Of a stretch of DNA of 64,000 nucleotides, positions 49,982 to 58,832 are shown piece by piece. A program made the translations under genes and the position numbers. Numbering within the stretch: the stretch's first letter is position 1; every line of letters begins with the position of its first letter. Under the pieces are notes generated by a model. It saw only the letters and a program-made list of their open reading frames with translations, did not search any database and was not told where the DNA came from. Source of the stretch: JAGWBJ01 sp964291465. GTDB taxonomy: Bacteria > Chloroflexota > Dehalococcoidia > Lucifugimonadales > JAGWBF01. Location: positions 1 to 64,000 of the forward strand of contig OZ219929.1 in the NCBI GenBank assembly GCA_964291465.2, given 5' to 3'.

Positions 49982-50259
49982 TCAATGGTAGTCCACAATG
50001 GAAACGCCTTCCGGGCCGGAGTCCGTCCACCGGAAGACAAGGCGCCATTGATCGTTGATGCGAATCGAGCGGAAACCGGATAGACCTCCCAGCAGGGCCT
50101 CCAGGTGGTTGCCGGGTTGGCCGCGAGGTCACCCAGGGATCTGGCCTGGTTCAGCTGGATCAATTTGCGCAACGCAGGCCTGGCAATGAAGGCGAAGCGG
50201 CGGTTCCGTTCGGTCCTGAAGAGCTCCTCAGTGTTCCTGTCCCCAAAGGACCGGATCAT
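49982..50259 (-). pseudogene. higB: HigB-family toxin, frameshifted
   Basis: A RelE/HigB-type ribosome-dependent mRNA interferase. The first part (MIRSFGDRNTEELFRTERNR, ALRKLIQLNQARSLGDLAANP) follows the family; then the expected GNHLEALLGGLSGFRSIRIN and DQWRLVFRWTDSGPEGVSIV are found one base out of frame, ending at the TGA at 49982. One missing base at about 50111-50115 explains it. As written, the toxin would be truncated/mistranslated, leaving an orphan antitoxin. Confidence 0.85.
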
Positions 50260-50288
50260 GGAGGGTCAACTTCCGGGGGGAGTATCAG

Positions 50289-50399
50289 TCATGTGACCAG
50301 CTGGAAGCCGGTGGGGTCGATGGGCGTTTCTGACGTCTTGGGCAGCACGAAGTCCTTGGAGCCGCCTTTGTCGTCGACGATGCGCCGGCTGCCGGCCAT
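50289..50399 (-). CDS. Possible short peptide gene (36 aa)
   Basis: A short frame MAGSRRIVDDKGGSKDFVLP... with a sensible composition, between the oxidoreductase gene and higB. No family is recognised and the ribosome site is weak. It may be a remnant. Confidence 0.25.
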   Translation of the reverse strand: MAGSRRIVDDKGGSKDFVLPKTSETPIDPTGFQLVT

Positions 50400-50419
50400 T
50401 CCTTCTATCCCTCGGCTTC

Positions 50420-51352
50420 CTACCCCTCGGCTTCCAGGGCGCGGTCGAGGGCCTCCCGGGGGACGCGCACCTGCACGCCGGCGCGCTCCTCCTGGAGGGT
50501 CATGGGCACGCGGGAGTCCAGGTGGCCCCAGCCGCGGTTCAGCGCCTCGGTCATCTCCATGAGGACCAGGTTGGCCAGCCGCATGGGGACATCGTACTCG
50601 CGCCCCACGGAGACGGCCAGGTCCACGTCCTTCCGGGCCAGGCGCAGGGCGAAGTCCGGCGGGTCGAAGTGTCCGGGAAGCAGGTGCTCGGGCAGGCCTT
50701 CGAAGGGGCCGCGGCGTCCCTGGGCGCCCCGGCGCACGGCTTGCCACAGGGCCAGGGGGTCGACGCCCGCCTTGACTCCCATGGTGAACACCTCGGCGAT
50801 GCCCGTCTGGAAGATGTATCCGGCGCAGTTGTGCACCAGCTTGGCGACGGCCCCGCAGCCTATGGGCCCGACGTAGTAGGCCTTGTCGCCGATGGAGTCG
50901 AGGACGGGCTTGCAGCTGTCGAAGACGGCCCTGTCGCCGCCGACCCAGATGGCAAGGTTCCTGGAGGCGGCGCCCCGGGGACCGCCGCTGACGGGCGCGT
51001 CGAGGACGTGTATGCCCTTCTCTCCCAGGGCCGCGTGGATGCGGCGGATCGCCGTGGGGGAGTTGGTGCTCAGGTCGAAGTAGACCTTGTCCCGGGACAG
51101 CCCCTCGACCAGGCCGTCTTCGCCCAGGGCCACGGCATCCACCTCGACGGGGCCGGGTAGGGAGGTAAAGACGATGTCGGAGGCTTCGGCGACCTCCCTT
51201 GGTGTGTCGGCCCAGACGGCTCCGGCCTCCAGGTGGCGGGTCGCCACCTCCCTGCGAATGTCATGGACCACCATCTCGTTGCCGCCCTGCAGGGCGTTGT
51301 AGGCCATGCTGCCTCCCATGGTGCCCAGTCCGATAAACCCTACCCTTGCCAT
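50420..51352 (-). CDS. NAD(P)-dependent oxidoreductase, 3-hydroxyisobutyrate dehydrogenase family
   Basis: A 310-residue beta-hydroxyacid dehydrogenase. The Rossmann nucleotide motif GFIGLGTMGGSMA is at residues 5-17, the substrate-binding VLDAPVSGGPRGA about 117-129, and the catalytic Lys region GCGAVAKLVHN near 165-175. It oxidises a beta-hydroxy acid. It follows two CaiB/BaiF and MaoC-like genes on the same strand, suggesting a shared carboxylate pathway. Confidence 0.9.
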   Translation of the reverse strand: MARVGFIGLGTMGGSMAYNALQGGNEMVVHDIRREVATRHLEAGAVWADTPREVAEASDIVFTSLPGPVEVDAVALGEDGLVEGLSRDKVYFDLSTNSPTAIRRIHAALGEKGIHVLDAPVSGGPRGAASRNLAIWVGGDRAVFDSCKPVLDSIGDKAYYVGPIGCGAVAKLVHNCAGYIFQTGIAEVFTMGVKAGVDPLALWQAVRRGAQGRRGPFEGLPEHLLPGHFDPPDFALRLARKDVDLAVSVGREYDVPMRLANLVLMEMTEALNRGWGHLDSRVPMTLQEERAGVQVRVPREALDRALEAEG

Positions 51353-51361
51353 TGCCGCCTC

Positions 51362-52759
51362 CTAACCGGTGGTGGAGATCTCGGGGTGTCCCTTGTAATC
51401 GGGGTCGTGGTCGACCAGCCAGCCCAGGTCAACCTGGCGGTCCAGCGGGACGGTGCCTGGAGGACCGCCTCCCACGGGGGCGTCGCCCACCACCTCGGCC
51501 GCCTTCAGGACGTCGATCTCGCCGGGAGACATCCCCAGGACCTGGCGGAGAGCGTAGTCGTTGGCCTCACCCAACATGGGGGCCGGGGTCTGGATGCGGG
51601 GAGTGGCCCCGGACAGCTTCCAGCCCCGGCCCATGTACTCCCTCGGGCCGATGCCGGTCTCGGGAGGATGGGCCGCGGCCTCGAAGAAGCCGCGGGCGCG
51701 GAGGTGTGGGTCCGACATCATGCTGCGGGCGTTGAGCACCGGCCCAGCGGGGATGCCGGCGGCTTGGAGCTCCTCGGCCACCTGGTACTGGCCTCGGCCG
51801 GCCGTCCAGCCGGAGATGATGGCGTCCAGCGCGTCGTGGTTCTCGATGCGGGCCAGAAGGTCCGCGAACCGGGGATCGGAGGCCAGGGACGGCTGCCCCA
51901 GGACCCGGCACAGGCCCTGCCACTCGGTGTCGTCGCGCACGGCCAGGGTGACCCACTCGTCGGGGCCCCTGCAGGGGTAGCAGCCGTGGGGCGCCATGGC
52001 GGGGTGGCGGTTGCCCGGCCGCCGGCCGCGTCGCCCGTTGAAGGTGAAGTCCAGCAGCCCGGCCCCGATGAAGGACACCCCCACCTGGTACATGGCCAGG
52101 TCGATCCAGTTTCCCTCGCCGGTGCGCCGCCGGTGGATGAGGCAGGCCATGACCCCGAAGAGGGCCGTCCAGGTGGCCAGAAAATCGGTGTAGGAGTTGC
52201 CGACCTTGTTGGGTACGGAGCCGGGACCCAGGCGGCCGGCGTCGTCGGGCTCCAGGTATCCCATGAACGCCCCCGTCCCGTGGGTGGGCTCCAGGGAGGA
52301 GGCCATGGCGCCGAAGCTGCTCCACGGTCCGCTGTGCCCGAAGCCGGTGTTGGAGACCATTATCAGGTCGGGCTTGACGGCCTTGAGGTTGGGATAGTCG
52401 AGGCCGAACCTGCGCATCACCCTTGGCGTGAAGTTCTCCAGGACCACATCGCTGACGGCCACCAGCCTCTTCAGGATGGCAAGGGCCTCTTCGGAGCGGA
52501 AGTCCAGGGTCAGGCTGCGCTTGCCCCGGTTCAGGGTCTGGAAGGTGCCGTTGCGCTCCCACCAGCGCTCGCCGGGGTCGTTGTCGGGGAAGGGGGCGTT
52601 GGTGAGCCGCGTGGTCTCCATGAACCGGGAGTGGGAGGACTCGACCTTGATGACCTCGGCGCCCAGGTCGGCCAGGTAGGCGCCACAGTAGGGCATGGCG
52701 AACACCCGGCTCATGTCGACCACTCGTATGCCCGAGAGGGGCAAGGTCAACGCCCTCAC
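51362..52759 (-). CDS. CaiB/BaiF family CoA-transferase, copy 1
   Basis: A 465-residue class III CoA-transferase. The N-terminal LSGIRVVDMSRVFAMPYCGAYLADLGAEVIKVES and middle VVLENFTPRVMRRFGLDYPNLKAVKPDLIMVSNTGFG are the family pattern; FLATWTALFGVMACLIHRRRTGEGNWIDLAMYQ contains the usual C-terminal region. It moves CoA between a carboxylic acid and an acyl-CoA. It is longer than the 396-residue copy at 52877, owing to a C-terminal extension. Ten bases separate it from the dehydrogenase gene. Confidence 0.93.
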   Translation of the reverse strand: MRALTLPLSGIRVVDMSRVFAMPYCGAYLADLGAEVIKVESSHSRFMETTRLTNAPFPDNDPGERWWERNGTFQTLNRGKRSLTLDFRSEEALAILKRLVAVSDVVLENFTPRVMRRFGLDYPNLKAVKPDLIMVSNTGFGHSGPWSSFGAMASSLEPTHGTGAFMGYLEPDDAGRLGPGSVPNKVGNSYTDFLATWTALFGVMACLIHRRRTGEGNWIDLAMYQVGVSFIGAGLLDFTFNGRRGRRPGNRHPAMAPHGCYPCRGPDEWVTLAVRDDTEWQGLCRVLGQPSLASDPRFADLLARIENHDALDAIISGWTAGRGQYQVAEELQAAGIPAGPVLNARSMMSDPHLRARGFFEAAAHPPETGIGPREYMGRGWKLSGATPRIQTPAPMLGEANDYALRQVLGMSPGEIDVLKAAEVVGDAPVGGGPPGTVPLDRQVDLGWLVDHDPDYKGHPEISTTG

Positions 52760-52765
52760 CCCCTG

Positions 52766-52788
52766 CCCCTCTCCCGCGGGGAGAGGGG
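52766..52788. repeat. Perfect palindromic element between two CoA-transferase genes
   Basis: CCCCTCTCC (52766-52774) and GGAGAGGGG (52780-52788), loop CGCGG, make a 9-bp stem. It is like dispersed intergenic palindromic elements seen in many GC-rich genomes and may end transcription on either strand. Confidence 0.55.
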
Positions 52789-52876
52789 AGAGCGGCTAAC
52801 GCCGAGAGAATGACGATGGGGGCCGTTGGCCGCCCGCCGTGGGCAGAGGGGGGCTGGAGGGCGGTCCGGGAGCACT

Positions 52877-54067
52877 CTAGATGACCCCCAGGCCTCGGAG
52901 GGATGCCAGGTCTTCGGCCGTGTAGCCAAGGTCTCCGAGGACCTCGGCGTTGTGCTCACCCAGGAGCGGCGCGGCCCGGCGCACTTCGAACCCTCCCTGC
53001 AGGAAACGGGGGCCGCCGCCGGGATACCGGGCTGGTCCGGTCTCGGGGTGGTCCACGTCGACGAAGAACTCCCGCTGGGCCAGGTGAGGGCAGTCGTACA
53101 GGTCCCCGGCGTCCTGGGCCATCCCGAAGACCAGGCGGCTCTCGCCCGAGGCCTGGAAGAGGGGGTGGCGCTCCCAGTGAGACAGGCCCTCTATGAGGAG
53201 GCCCTTCAGCTCCTCGCCGTGCTCGATGCGTCCGGCGCCTGTGGAGAAGCGGTCGTCGTGCAGGGCCTCCAGCCCGATGAGGCCGGCCACGGTGGACCAG
53301 GGCTGGGAGCCCTGGACCGAGGGGACCACGTAGCCGTCCTTGGCTGGCATCAGCTCCTCGAACCCCGACCCGGCCACCGCCCGGCGGCCCTTGATGGCCC
53401 CCATGTAGCTGTAGTAGGGCACGGCCTGGACCAGGTGGGTGGCAAGGCACTCCATGACGGATACGTCCACGTGCTGTCCCGCGCCGATGGAGAGGCGCTG
53501 GAAAAGGGCCACCAGGGACGCGGCCGCTGCGTTGGCCCCGGCGACGTAGAGGGACTGGTCCAGGGCGTTGCGCAGGGGCTCCCGGTCCGAGTCGCCCGAG
53601 TGGTACATCATGCCGCTGAGGGCGCAGGTGACGATGTCCGTGGCCTGGCGGTCCCGGTAGGGGCCCGTCTGTCCGAAGGGAGTTATCGCCGTCACCACCA
53701 GCCCGGGGTTGGCCTCGGACAGTGTGGCGTAGTCCAGGCCCATGGACGCGGCCTGGAGGGGAGGGTGGTTGTGCACCAGGACGTCGGTCTCCACCGCGAG
53801 GCCAGCGAGGATTTTCCTGCCCGTGTCGCAGGCCACGTCCAGGGTGATGCCGCGCTTGTTGGTGTTCAGGTAAAGGAAGGGAATGCTCTTCTCGGGGTGG
53901 GGCACGTCGCCGGCGAAGGGGCCGGTCTTGCGGGCCACGTCTCCCGAGGGGGGCTCGACCTTGATTACGTCGGCGCCGTAGTCGGCCAGCAGCTTGGAGC
54001 AGAAGGGACCCGAGACGTGGTGGCCCAGGTCCAGCACCCGGACCCCCTCCAGCACGCCTCCGGGCAT
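52877..54067 (-). CDS. CaiB/BaiF family CoA-transferase, copy 2
   Basis: A 396-residue class III CoA-transferase. VLEGVRVLDLGHHVSGPFCSKLLADYGADVIKVEPPSGD and KRGITLDVACDTGRKILAGLAVETDVLVHN are family marks; the later RNALDQSLYVAGANAAAASLVALFQR region fits too. Which acids it acts on is not known. It overlaps closely with the upstream dehydratase gene (stop at 54068 is next to the ATG at 54067), so they are translationally coupled. Copy 1 lies 118 bp downstream. Confidence 0.93.
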   Translation of the reverse strand: MPGGVLEGVRVLDLGHHVSGPFCSKLLADYGADVIKVEPPSGDVARKTGPFAGDVPHPEKSIPFLYLNTNKRGITLDVACDTGRKILAGLAVETDVLVHNHPPLQAASMGLDYATLSEANPGLVVTAITPFGQTGPYRDRQATDIVTCALSGMMYHSGDSDREPLRNALDQSLYVAGANAAAASLVALFQRLSIGAGQHVDVSVMECLATHLVQAVPYYSYMGAIKGRRAVAGSGFEELMPAKDGYVVPSVQGSQPWSTVAGLIGLEALHDDRFSTGAGRIEHGEELKGLLIEGLSHWERHPLFQASGESRLVFGMAQDAGDLYDCPHLAQREFFVDVDHPETGPARYPGGGPRFLQGGFEVRRAAPLLGEHNAEVLGDLGYTAEDLASLRGLGVI

Positions 54068-55135
54068 CTACTCCTCCTCGTCCCAGACGAGGGGGAGGGT
54101 CTGCCCCTTCCTGGGCAGGACGATGGTGGCCCAGCCGTTGGCCGTACGCTCGCCGCGGTTGTTGGTGAGCTGGACGTCGCAGTCGACGTACCCGAAGCCG
54201 TCACGCTCGCGCTTGCCGGTCACGGTCCCCGAGGCGGTGAGCACGTCGCCGGGGTAGTCCATGCCCCTGTGCTCGACGTAGAAGCGCTTGAACCAGCCCG
54301 CGTCTCCGGCGAACGCGATGCAGAGCTGGCCCAGGAACTGGTTCTTCAGGGAGCCGTTGACCACCACGTTAGCCATGCCCTGGCGCATTTGGGCGAAGGG
54401 CAGGTCCCAGTGGATGCGGGCGTAGTTGCCGTTGGCGGCCGCCCAGCGCACCAGGTGGGTGGTGGTCATGGGGCCCTTGACCACTGGAGGTAGGGCGTCT
54501 CCCACCTGAACGTCCTCGAAGGAGCGCTGGGGGTCCCGTCTCGCCCCGGGGCGCTCGAAGGGGCGGTCGGAGTCGGGGGGAGAGATGCGGACCGTCTCCA
54601 GGTGGTCCCGGGCGTTGACGACCTGGTCCGGCCGTTCGCCCTTGGGGAGGGCGCGGTGTATGCTGACGTGCCTGTCGGTGTTGACGATCTCGTCCCGTTG
54701 GTTGGTCTGCACCTCGCGGCGCACCACGAAGACCAGGGCGCCGGAGCGCCCCTGCTTCTCGTAGATGTCCATGATGCGAAAGTGGCGGGTGATCCAGTCT
54801 CCCGCGTAGGCGGGCCGGAGGAACTGCCAGTCGCTGCCGCCGTTGAGGCCGTAGCTGTTGAAGGGCAGGGGCACCTGGAAGTGGGACTCCTGGCCCGCGC
54901 CGAAGAACCCTATGGGCGGCGCGATGTCCTTCCAGGTGGCCAGGGGCGGGCAGAGGATGCCGCCGAAGCGGGAGCCGGTGGCGTACTCGGGGTCGACGTA
55001 GAGGGGATTGGGGTCCTCGGTGGCGTCGGCCAGGTCGTAGCACATCTCCTCGCTAATGGGGAAGCGGTTCCGCTGGGGAGGGGTCTCGTGCCCGATGAGC
55101 GCCTGGACCTGGGGAGTGATCAGTGTGTCCGGCAT
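54068..55135 (-). CDS. MaoC-like/FAS1-type (R)-hydratase family protein
   Basis: A 355-residue double hotdog protein from ATG 55135 (MPDTLITPQVQALIGHE). The N-terminal half (YDLADATEDPNPLYVDPEYA, GGILCPPLATWKD) matches MaoC N-terminal dehydratase domains; the C-terminal half (KGPMTTTHLVRWAAANGNYARIHWD) matches FAS1-like/mesaconyl-C4-CoA hydratase dehydratases. It would hydrate or dehydrate an acyl-CoA. Directly upstream of CaiB/BaiF copy 2. Confidence 0.85.
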   Translation of the reverse strand: MPDTLITPQVQALIGHETPPQRNRFPISEEMCYDLADATEDPNPLYVDPEYATGSRFGGILCPPLATWKDIAPPIGFFGAGQESHFQVPLPFNSYGLNGGSDWQFLRPAYAGDWITRHFRIMDIYEKQGRSGALVFVVRREVQTNQRDEIVNTDRHVSIHRALPKGERPDQVVNARDHLETVRISPPDSDRPFERPGARRDPQRSFEDVQVGDALPPVVKGPMTTTHLVRWAAANGNYARIHWDLPFAQMRQGMANVVVNGSLKNQFLGQLCIAFAGDAGWFKRFYVEHRGMDYPGDVLTASGTVTGKRERDGFGYVDCDVQLTNNRGERTANGWATIVLPRKGQTLPLVWDEEE

Positions 55136-55273
55136 AGTTGCGCACCCCGCTGGTGGGTCGTGTCCGGGAGTGGGGAGAGTGTAGCACCGGCCCATGGGAG
55201 CGTCAAGGCGAGGGGGGCTGGCAGGGAGGTGCAGTAGTCCTAGCCTCTGGTAGAATCCGGCCAAGGAGGACCA

Positions 55274-55594
55274 ATGCAGTCTCGTTGGCTCTTGGCGGTC
55301 ATAGTGTTCGCCGTGGGCCGCATCCTGCTCGGTGCGGCAATGGGGCTGGTGGTGGTCGGCGTGGTGGAAGGTGTTCTGCCGGACGGTGCCCCGTACATCG
55401 CCACCACAGCGTTTTTCTGGCTGGGGTTGGTGTTAGACGTCGGGGTTTTGACGGCAGTGGGGGCGGTGCTGATCCTGTGGGATACGCGACGGCGGATGCT
55501 GCGGCAGGCGAGCATCGTCCTGTACTCTGTAGTGGTGCTGCTCTACGCCGTTTCCGCAGTCTGGTTTCTTGTCAATCTGACCTCATGGTATTAG
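55274..55594 (+). CDS. Small integral membrane protein, three predicted segments
   Basis: A 106-residue hydrophobic protein with membrane stretches at about 6-30, 45-68 and 80-103. An AAGGAGG ribosome site precedes ATG 55274. No family is recognised. It is the only rightward gene between the leftward hydratase and amidase genes. Confidence 0.7.
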   Translation: MQSRWLLAVIVFAVGRILLGAAMGLVVVGVVEGVLPDGAPYIATTAFFWLGLVLDVGVLTAVGAVLILWDTRRRMLRQASIVLYSVVVLLYAVSAVWFLVNLTSWY

Positions 55595-55682
55595 TCCATT
55601 GCGTAACGGTCGTTAACGCGGGTTGACGCAAAAGCGGCCCTGTCGGAACGGCAACTAACGCACCTCGCTGCGGTGGCAGCCC

Positions 55683-57086
55683 TTACGCGGTGGGCGGTCT
55701 CATGGTGTGCCAGGGGGTGGCCTGCTCGTAGGCGTGGGCCACTCGCAGCACCGTCTTCTCGTCGAAGGGCTTTCCGCCTATCTGGAAGCCGATGGGCAGG
55801 CCCGACGCGGTGAACCCGCAGTTGATGGAGAGGGCGGGGCATCCGGCCAGGTTGAAGGGACGGGTGAGCACCGGGGCCTGGGAGGCGGCCATCTCCTTGC
55901 TGGTGATCACCGGGTCGTCTCCCACCAGGGGCGCCGCCGTCTTGGCCGTGGGCATCACCAGGACATCGTACTCGTCCAGGGCCTCCAGCACCTGTTGCCG
56001 GACCAGGGACCGCAGCTTCTGGACCTTGTAGTAGGCCTGGGCCGGCATGACGCTGGCGGCGAGGAGGCCCGTCCGGTTGGAGCGTCCGAACTGCTGAAGC
56101 CCGGTCCTGAGGCGCTCCCGGTGGTAGACGGCGGCCTCGGTGTTGATGAGCACGTGGGCCATGGTCCCGGTATCCCTGCCCAGGGGGAGGGAGTGCTCCC
56201 CGACGGTGGCGCCAAGCTGCCCCAGGGTCTCCGCGGCCTTCTGGACGGCGGAGGTGACCTCCGGGTCGACCTGGTCCCACCGGGTCAGGTTGGCCACCAG
56301 GCCGACGCGCAGGCCCTTTATGTCGCCGGTCAGGGCCGCGGTGTAGTCGGGCACGGGGACGTCCCAGGTGTAGGGGTCCCTGGGGTCGTGGCCGGCGATG
56401 GCGCCCAGGGTGATGGCGGCGTCGGACACCGTGCGGGAGATGGGACCGACCTGGTCCATGGACCAGGAGCCGGGCATGAGACCGTAGCGGCTGACGCGGC
56501 CCCAGCTCGGCCGCAGGCCCACGATGCCGCACCAGGCGGCGGGCCGCCGGATGGAGCCCCCGGTGTCCTCGCCCAGGGAGGTGGCGCAGAGGAAGGCCGC
56601 GGTGGCCGAGGCGGAGCCCATGCTGGAGCCGCCGGTGAACCTGTCCAGGTCCCAGGGGTTACGTCCGAAGGCGAAACGCTGGGCGCCGCCTATGGCGAAC
56701 TCGGTGAGATTGGTCTTGCCCAGGAGGATGCCGCCGGCGGCCTTCAGGTTGGCTATCGGCGTGGAGTCCTCCTCGGGAAAGAAGTCGGCGAAGAAGGTGG
56801 AGCCGCCGGTGGTGCGGACGCCCTTGGTCCACATCTGGTCCTTGACGGCCACGGGGACCCCGTGCATGGCCCCCCGGTAGCCGCCCGCGGCTATCTCCCG
56901 CTCGGCCTCCCGGGCCGCCGCCAGGGCCTCCTTGCGGCACACGGTCAGGTAGGCGTTGAAGCGGTGGTCCAGGTCGTCGATGCGGTCCAGGTAGGACTCC
57001 AGCGCCTCGACGGGTGACACGTCCCTATCGCGTATGGCTTGGGAGAGCTGGGTGGCGGATAGAAAAGGGATGTCGGCTCGGTCCAC
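55683..57086 (-). CDS. Amidase (amidase signature family), second copy
   Basis: A 467-residue amidase from GTG 57086 preceded by AAGGGGG. Triad: Lys82 in GVPVAVKDQMW, cis-Ser154 in TGGSSMGSA, Ser178 in GEDTGGSIRRP. It shares its N-terminus pattern (DIPFLSATxLxxxIxxRxVSPVEA) and order of motifs with the amidase at 9883-11304, so the two are paralogues. Substrate is unknown; with the hydantoinases it suggests use of amide nitrogen. Confidence 0.93.
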   Translation of the reverse strand: MDRADIPFLSATQLSQAIRDRDVSPVEALESYLDRIDDLDHRFNAYLTVCRKEALAAAREAEREIAAGGYRGAMHGVPVAVKDQMWTKGVRTTGGSTFFADFFPEEDSTPIANLKAAGGILLGKTNLTEFAIGGAQRFAFGRNPWDLDRFTGGSSMGSASATAAFLCATSLGEDTGGSIRRPAAWCGIVGLRPSWGRVSRYGLMPGSWSMDQVGPISRTVSDAAITLGAIAGHDPRDPYTWDVPVPDYTAALTGDIKGLRVGLVANLTRWDQVDPEVTSAVQKAAETLGQLGATVGEHSLPLGRDTGTMAHVLINTEAAVYHRERLRTGLQQFGRSNRTGLLAASVMPAQAYYKVQKLRSLVRQQVLEALDEYDVLVMPTAKTAAPLVGDDPVITSKEMAASQAPVLTRPFNLAGCPALSINCGFTASGLPIGFQIGGKPFDEKTVLRVAHAYEQATPWHTMRPPTA

Positions 57087-57288
57087 GGTGGCCCCCTTCC
57101 TCGCTGTGGGTGACGATGGTCTGTGGGTGACGATGGCCGGAGGTGACGAAGGTAGTGTAGTGTGGGGCGCGGTGAGCGTCAACAGCCGCGGACCGTGGGT
57201 CGCCACGACCGGCGGGCACCCACTGGCGGCGTGGGGGACTGGGATGGTAAACTGCCCCAATCAGGCTGGCGTGCCCAGGCATTCCGAT

Positions 57289-57681
57289 ATGGAGGGCCCC
57301 TTGACCGCACGGGAAACCGCGCTGATCGTCACCAAGAACCTGTTCTTCGTGCCCCGGGTGGAGAACGCCGGGTCGGCGTCCGAGCTGGATGTAGTGCAGG
57401 TGGCTTCGGAGGCGGCATTTCATCGCGAGATGGATGCCGGGCGCGTGCCGCTGGTCCTGGTGGACCTGGAGATCGAGCGGGAGACCTGGACGGCCATCGT
57501 CCAGGGCCTCGTGAAAGACGGGGAAAAGGGGCCGAGGGTCGTAGCCTACGGGCCCCACTCGGAGGTCGCCCTGCTGGCGGAGGCCAGGAGCGCCGGCTGC
57601 GACGCCGTCCTGATCAAGGGAGAGTTCGACCGGCGCCTCAACGAGCTCATGGAGACCCGGGGCGCCGGCTTTGGTGCGTAG
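57289..57681 (+). CDS. Receiver-like domain protein of unknown function
   Basis: A 130-residue protein with a CheY-like alternation (ALIVTKNLFFVPRVENA, VPLVLVDLEIERETW, GPRVVAYGPHSEVALLAEARSAGCDAVLIKG). An Asp is in VLVDLE where the phosphoacceptor is expected, but the family pair of acids before it is missing, so it may be a pseudo-receiver. The start is uncertain: ATG 57289, or TTG 57301 with GGAGGG upstream. It overlaps the next gene by one base. Confidence 0.65.
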   Translation: MEGPLTARETALIVTKNLFFVPRVENAGSASELDVVQVASEAAFHREMDAGRVPLVLVDLEIERETWTAIVQGLVKDGEKGPRVVAYGPHSEVALLAEARSAGCDAVLIKGEFDRRLNELMETRGAGFGA

Positions 57682-58340
57682 TGCTCCTCATAGCCAGGTC
57701 CCTGCTCGCGTTCACGATACTGTACAACGTCGCGGAGGGAGTCCTCGCCCTGTTGGCGGGTATCCGCGCGGGCAGCGTGGCCCTGGTGGCCTTCGGAGCG
57801 GACAGCTACATCGAGACGGCCGCGGCCTCCGTGGTGCTGTGGAGGCTCGGGATAGCGGACCCGGAGCGCGGGGAGGTGGTGGAGCGGCGGACGGTGCGGT
57901 TCATTGGCGTTACTTTCCTGGCGCTGTCGGCTGCCATCGTCTTCCAGTCCGCGTTGGTCATCGCACAGAGGAGCGGCGCCGAGCAGTCCCTGGTGGGCAT
58001 CGGGATAGCCGTCGCCTCGGTGGTGCTCATGCCCGGGCTGGCCCTTTGGAAGCTGCGGGTAGCGGCGAGGGGAGGTCTCCAGTCCCTTGCCATCGAGGCG
58101 AAGGAGACCCTCGCCTGTGCCTGCCTCTCGGCTACGCTGCTGATCGGCCTGGCTGCCAACGCCGCGTTGGGCTGGTGGTGGCTGGACGCCGCGACGGCCC
58201 TGCTGCTCCTGCCGTGGCTCCTGCGTGAGGGCGTTGAGTGCATACGGGGTGAGCAGGGCAAGGTAGGGCCCCAGCTATGCTCCTGCCGGGGCTGCTTCCT
58301 CGGGCTCACGGCCTGCAGGGCCGCCTGCTGCGCCGCGTGA
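57681..58340 (+). CDS. Cation-diffusion-facilitator-like membrane protein with Cys-rich tail
   Basis: A 219-residue membrane protein from GTG 57681, which overlaps the previous stop (TAGTG). Membrane segments 5-45, 65-90, 100-125, 140-175 resemble the CDF/cation-efflux transmembrane domain, with GADSYIETAAASVVLWRLG like the metal-site helix. It lacks the usual cytoplasmic C-terminal domain and ends in a Cys-rich tail (CSCRGCFLGLTACRAACC) that could bind metal. It is coupled to the receiver-like gene upstream. Confidence 0.75.
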   Translation: MLLIARSLLAFTILYNVAEGVLALLAGIRAGSVALVAFGADSYIETAAASVVLWRLGIADPERGEVVERRTVRFIGVTFLALSAAIVFQSALVIAQRSGAEQSLVGIGIAVASVVLMPGLALWKLRVAARGGLQSLAIEAKETLACACLSATLLIGLAANAALGWWWLDAATALLLLPWLLREGVECIRGEQGKVGPQLCSCRGCFLGLTACRAACCAA

Positions 58341-58346
58341 AGGCCC

Positions 58347-58664
58347 CTATTTCCACTCGGAGTCCGGGGGCCATATGTTGTGGCTGCCCCGGGCCGCTCC
58401 CTGTATCCCCTCTTCCCGCCAGTCCTTGACGGTGTCCCGCCACCTGATGAAGTGAGGGGCCTGGGTGTGGGCCTGGAAGGCGGCCTCGTCCGTGTACACC
58501 TCGTACAGCCATATCCGGTTGGGGTCGCCGGCGTCCTGGACCACGTCGAACCGCAGGCAGCCGGGCTCGTTCTCCACGGAGCCGCGGGCGTCGTCCAGCA
58601 TGGCCTCTATGAACTCCGCCTTGTGGCCGTCCTTGATCTGGATGGGCGCTATGATGACGTACAT
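58347..58664 (-). CDS. Antibiotic biosynthesis monooxygenase (ABM) domain protein
   Basis: A 105-residue ferredoxin-like dimeric protein. MYVIIAPIQIKDGHKAEFIEAMLDDARGSVENEPGCLRFDVVQD and WLYEVYTDEAAFQAHTQAPHF are the ABM/quinol-monooxygenase (YgiN-like) pattern. It may oxidise a quinol-type substrate or stabilise an intermediate. It is the last leftward gene of a set with a dimeric barrel protein, RraA and GlcG-like genes. Confidence 0.88.
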   Translation of the reverse strand: MYVIIAPIQIKDGHKAEFIEAMLDDARGSVENEPGCLRFDVVQDAGDPNRIWLYEVYTDEAAFQAHTQAPHFIRWRDTVKDWREEGIQGAARGSHNIWPPDSEWK

Positions 58665-58832
58665 GGAGCCTCCTTACCTTTGGCGATAGCTCCCCTATTG
58701 CGGATAGCCCCTGGTGGCGACAGCCCCCCGGCATAGGACAGGCCTCCGCCGCCCCGGCGGTCGGGCGCGGGGGCGGTGTCGGAGTGCCGTTGCGGGGGGC
58801 CGCGGTGAACGGTCCACGGACCCGCGTGGGGG

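Noticed and set aside
57162..57680. N-terminal extension of the CDF-like frame
   Set aside because: It overlaps the receiver-like gene out of frame and has Arg/Gly-rich composition; GTG 57681 fits the family start.
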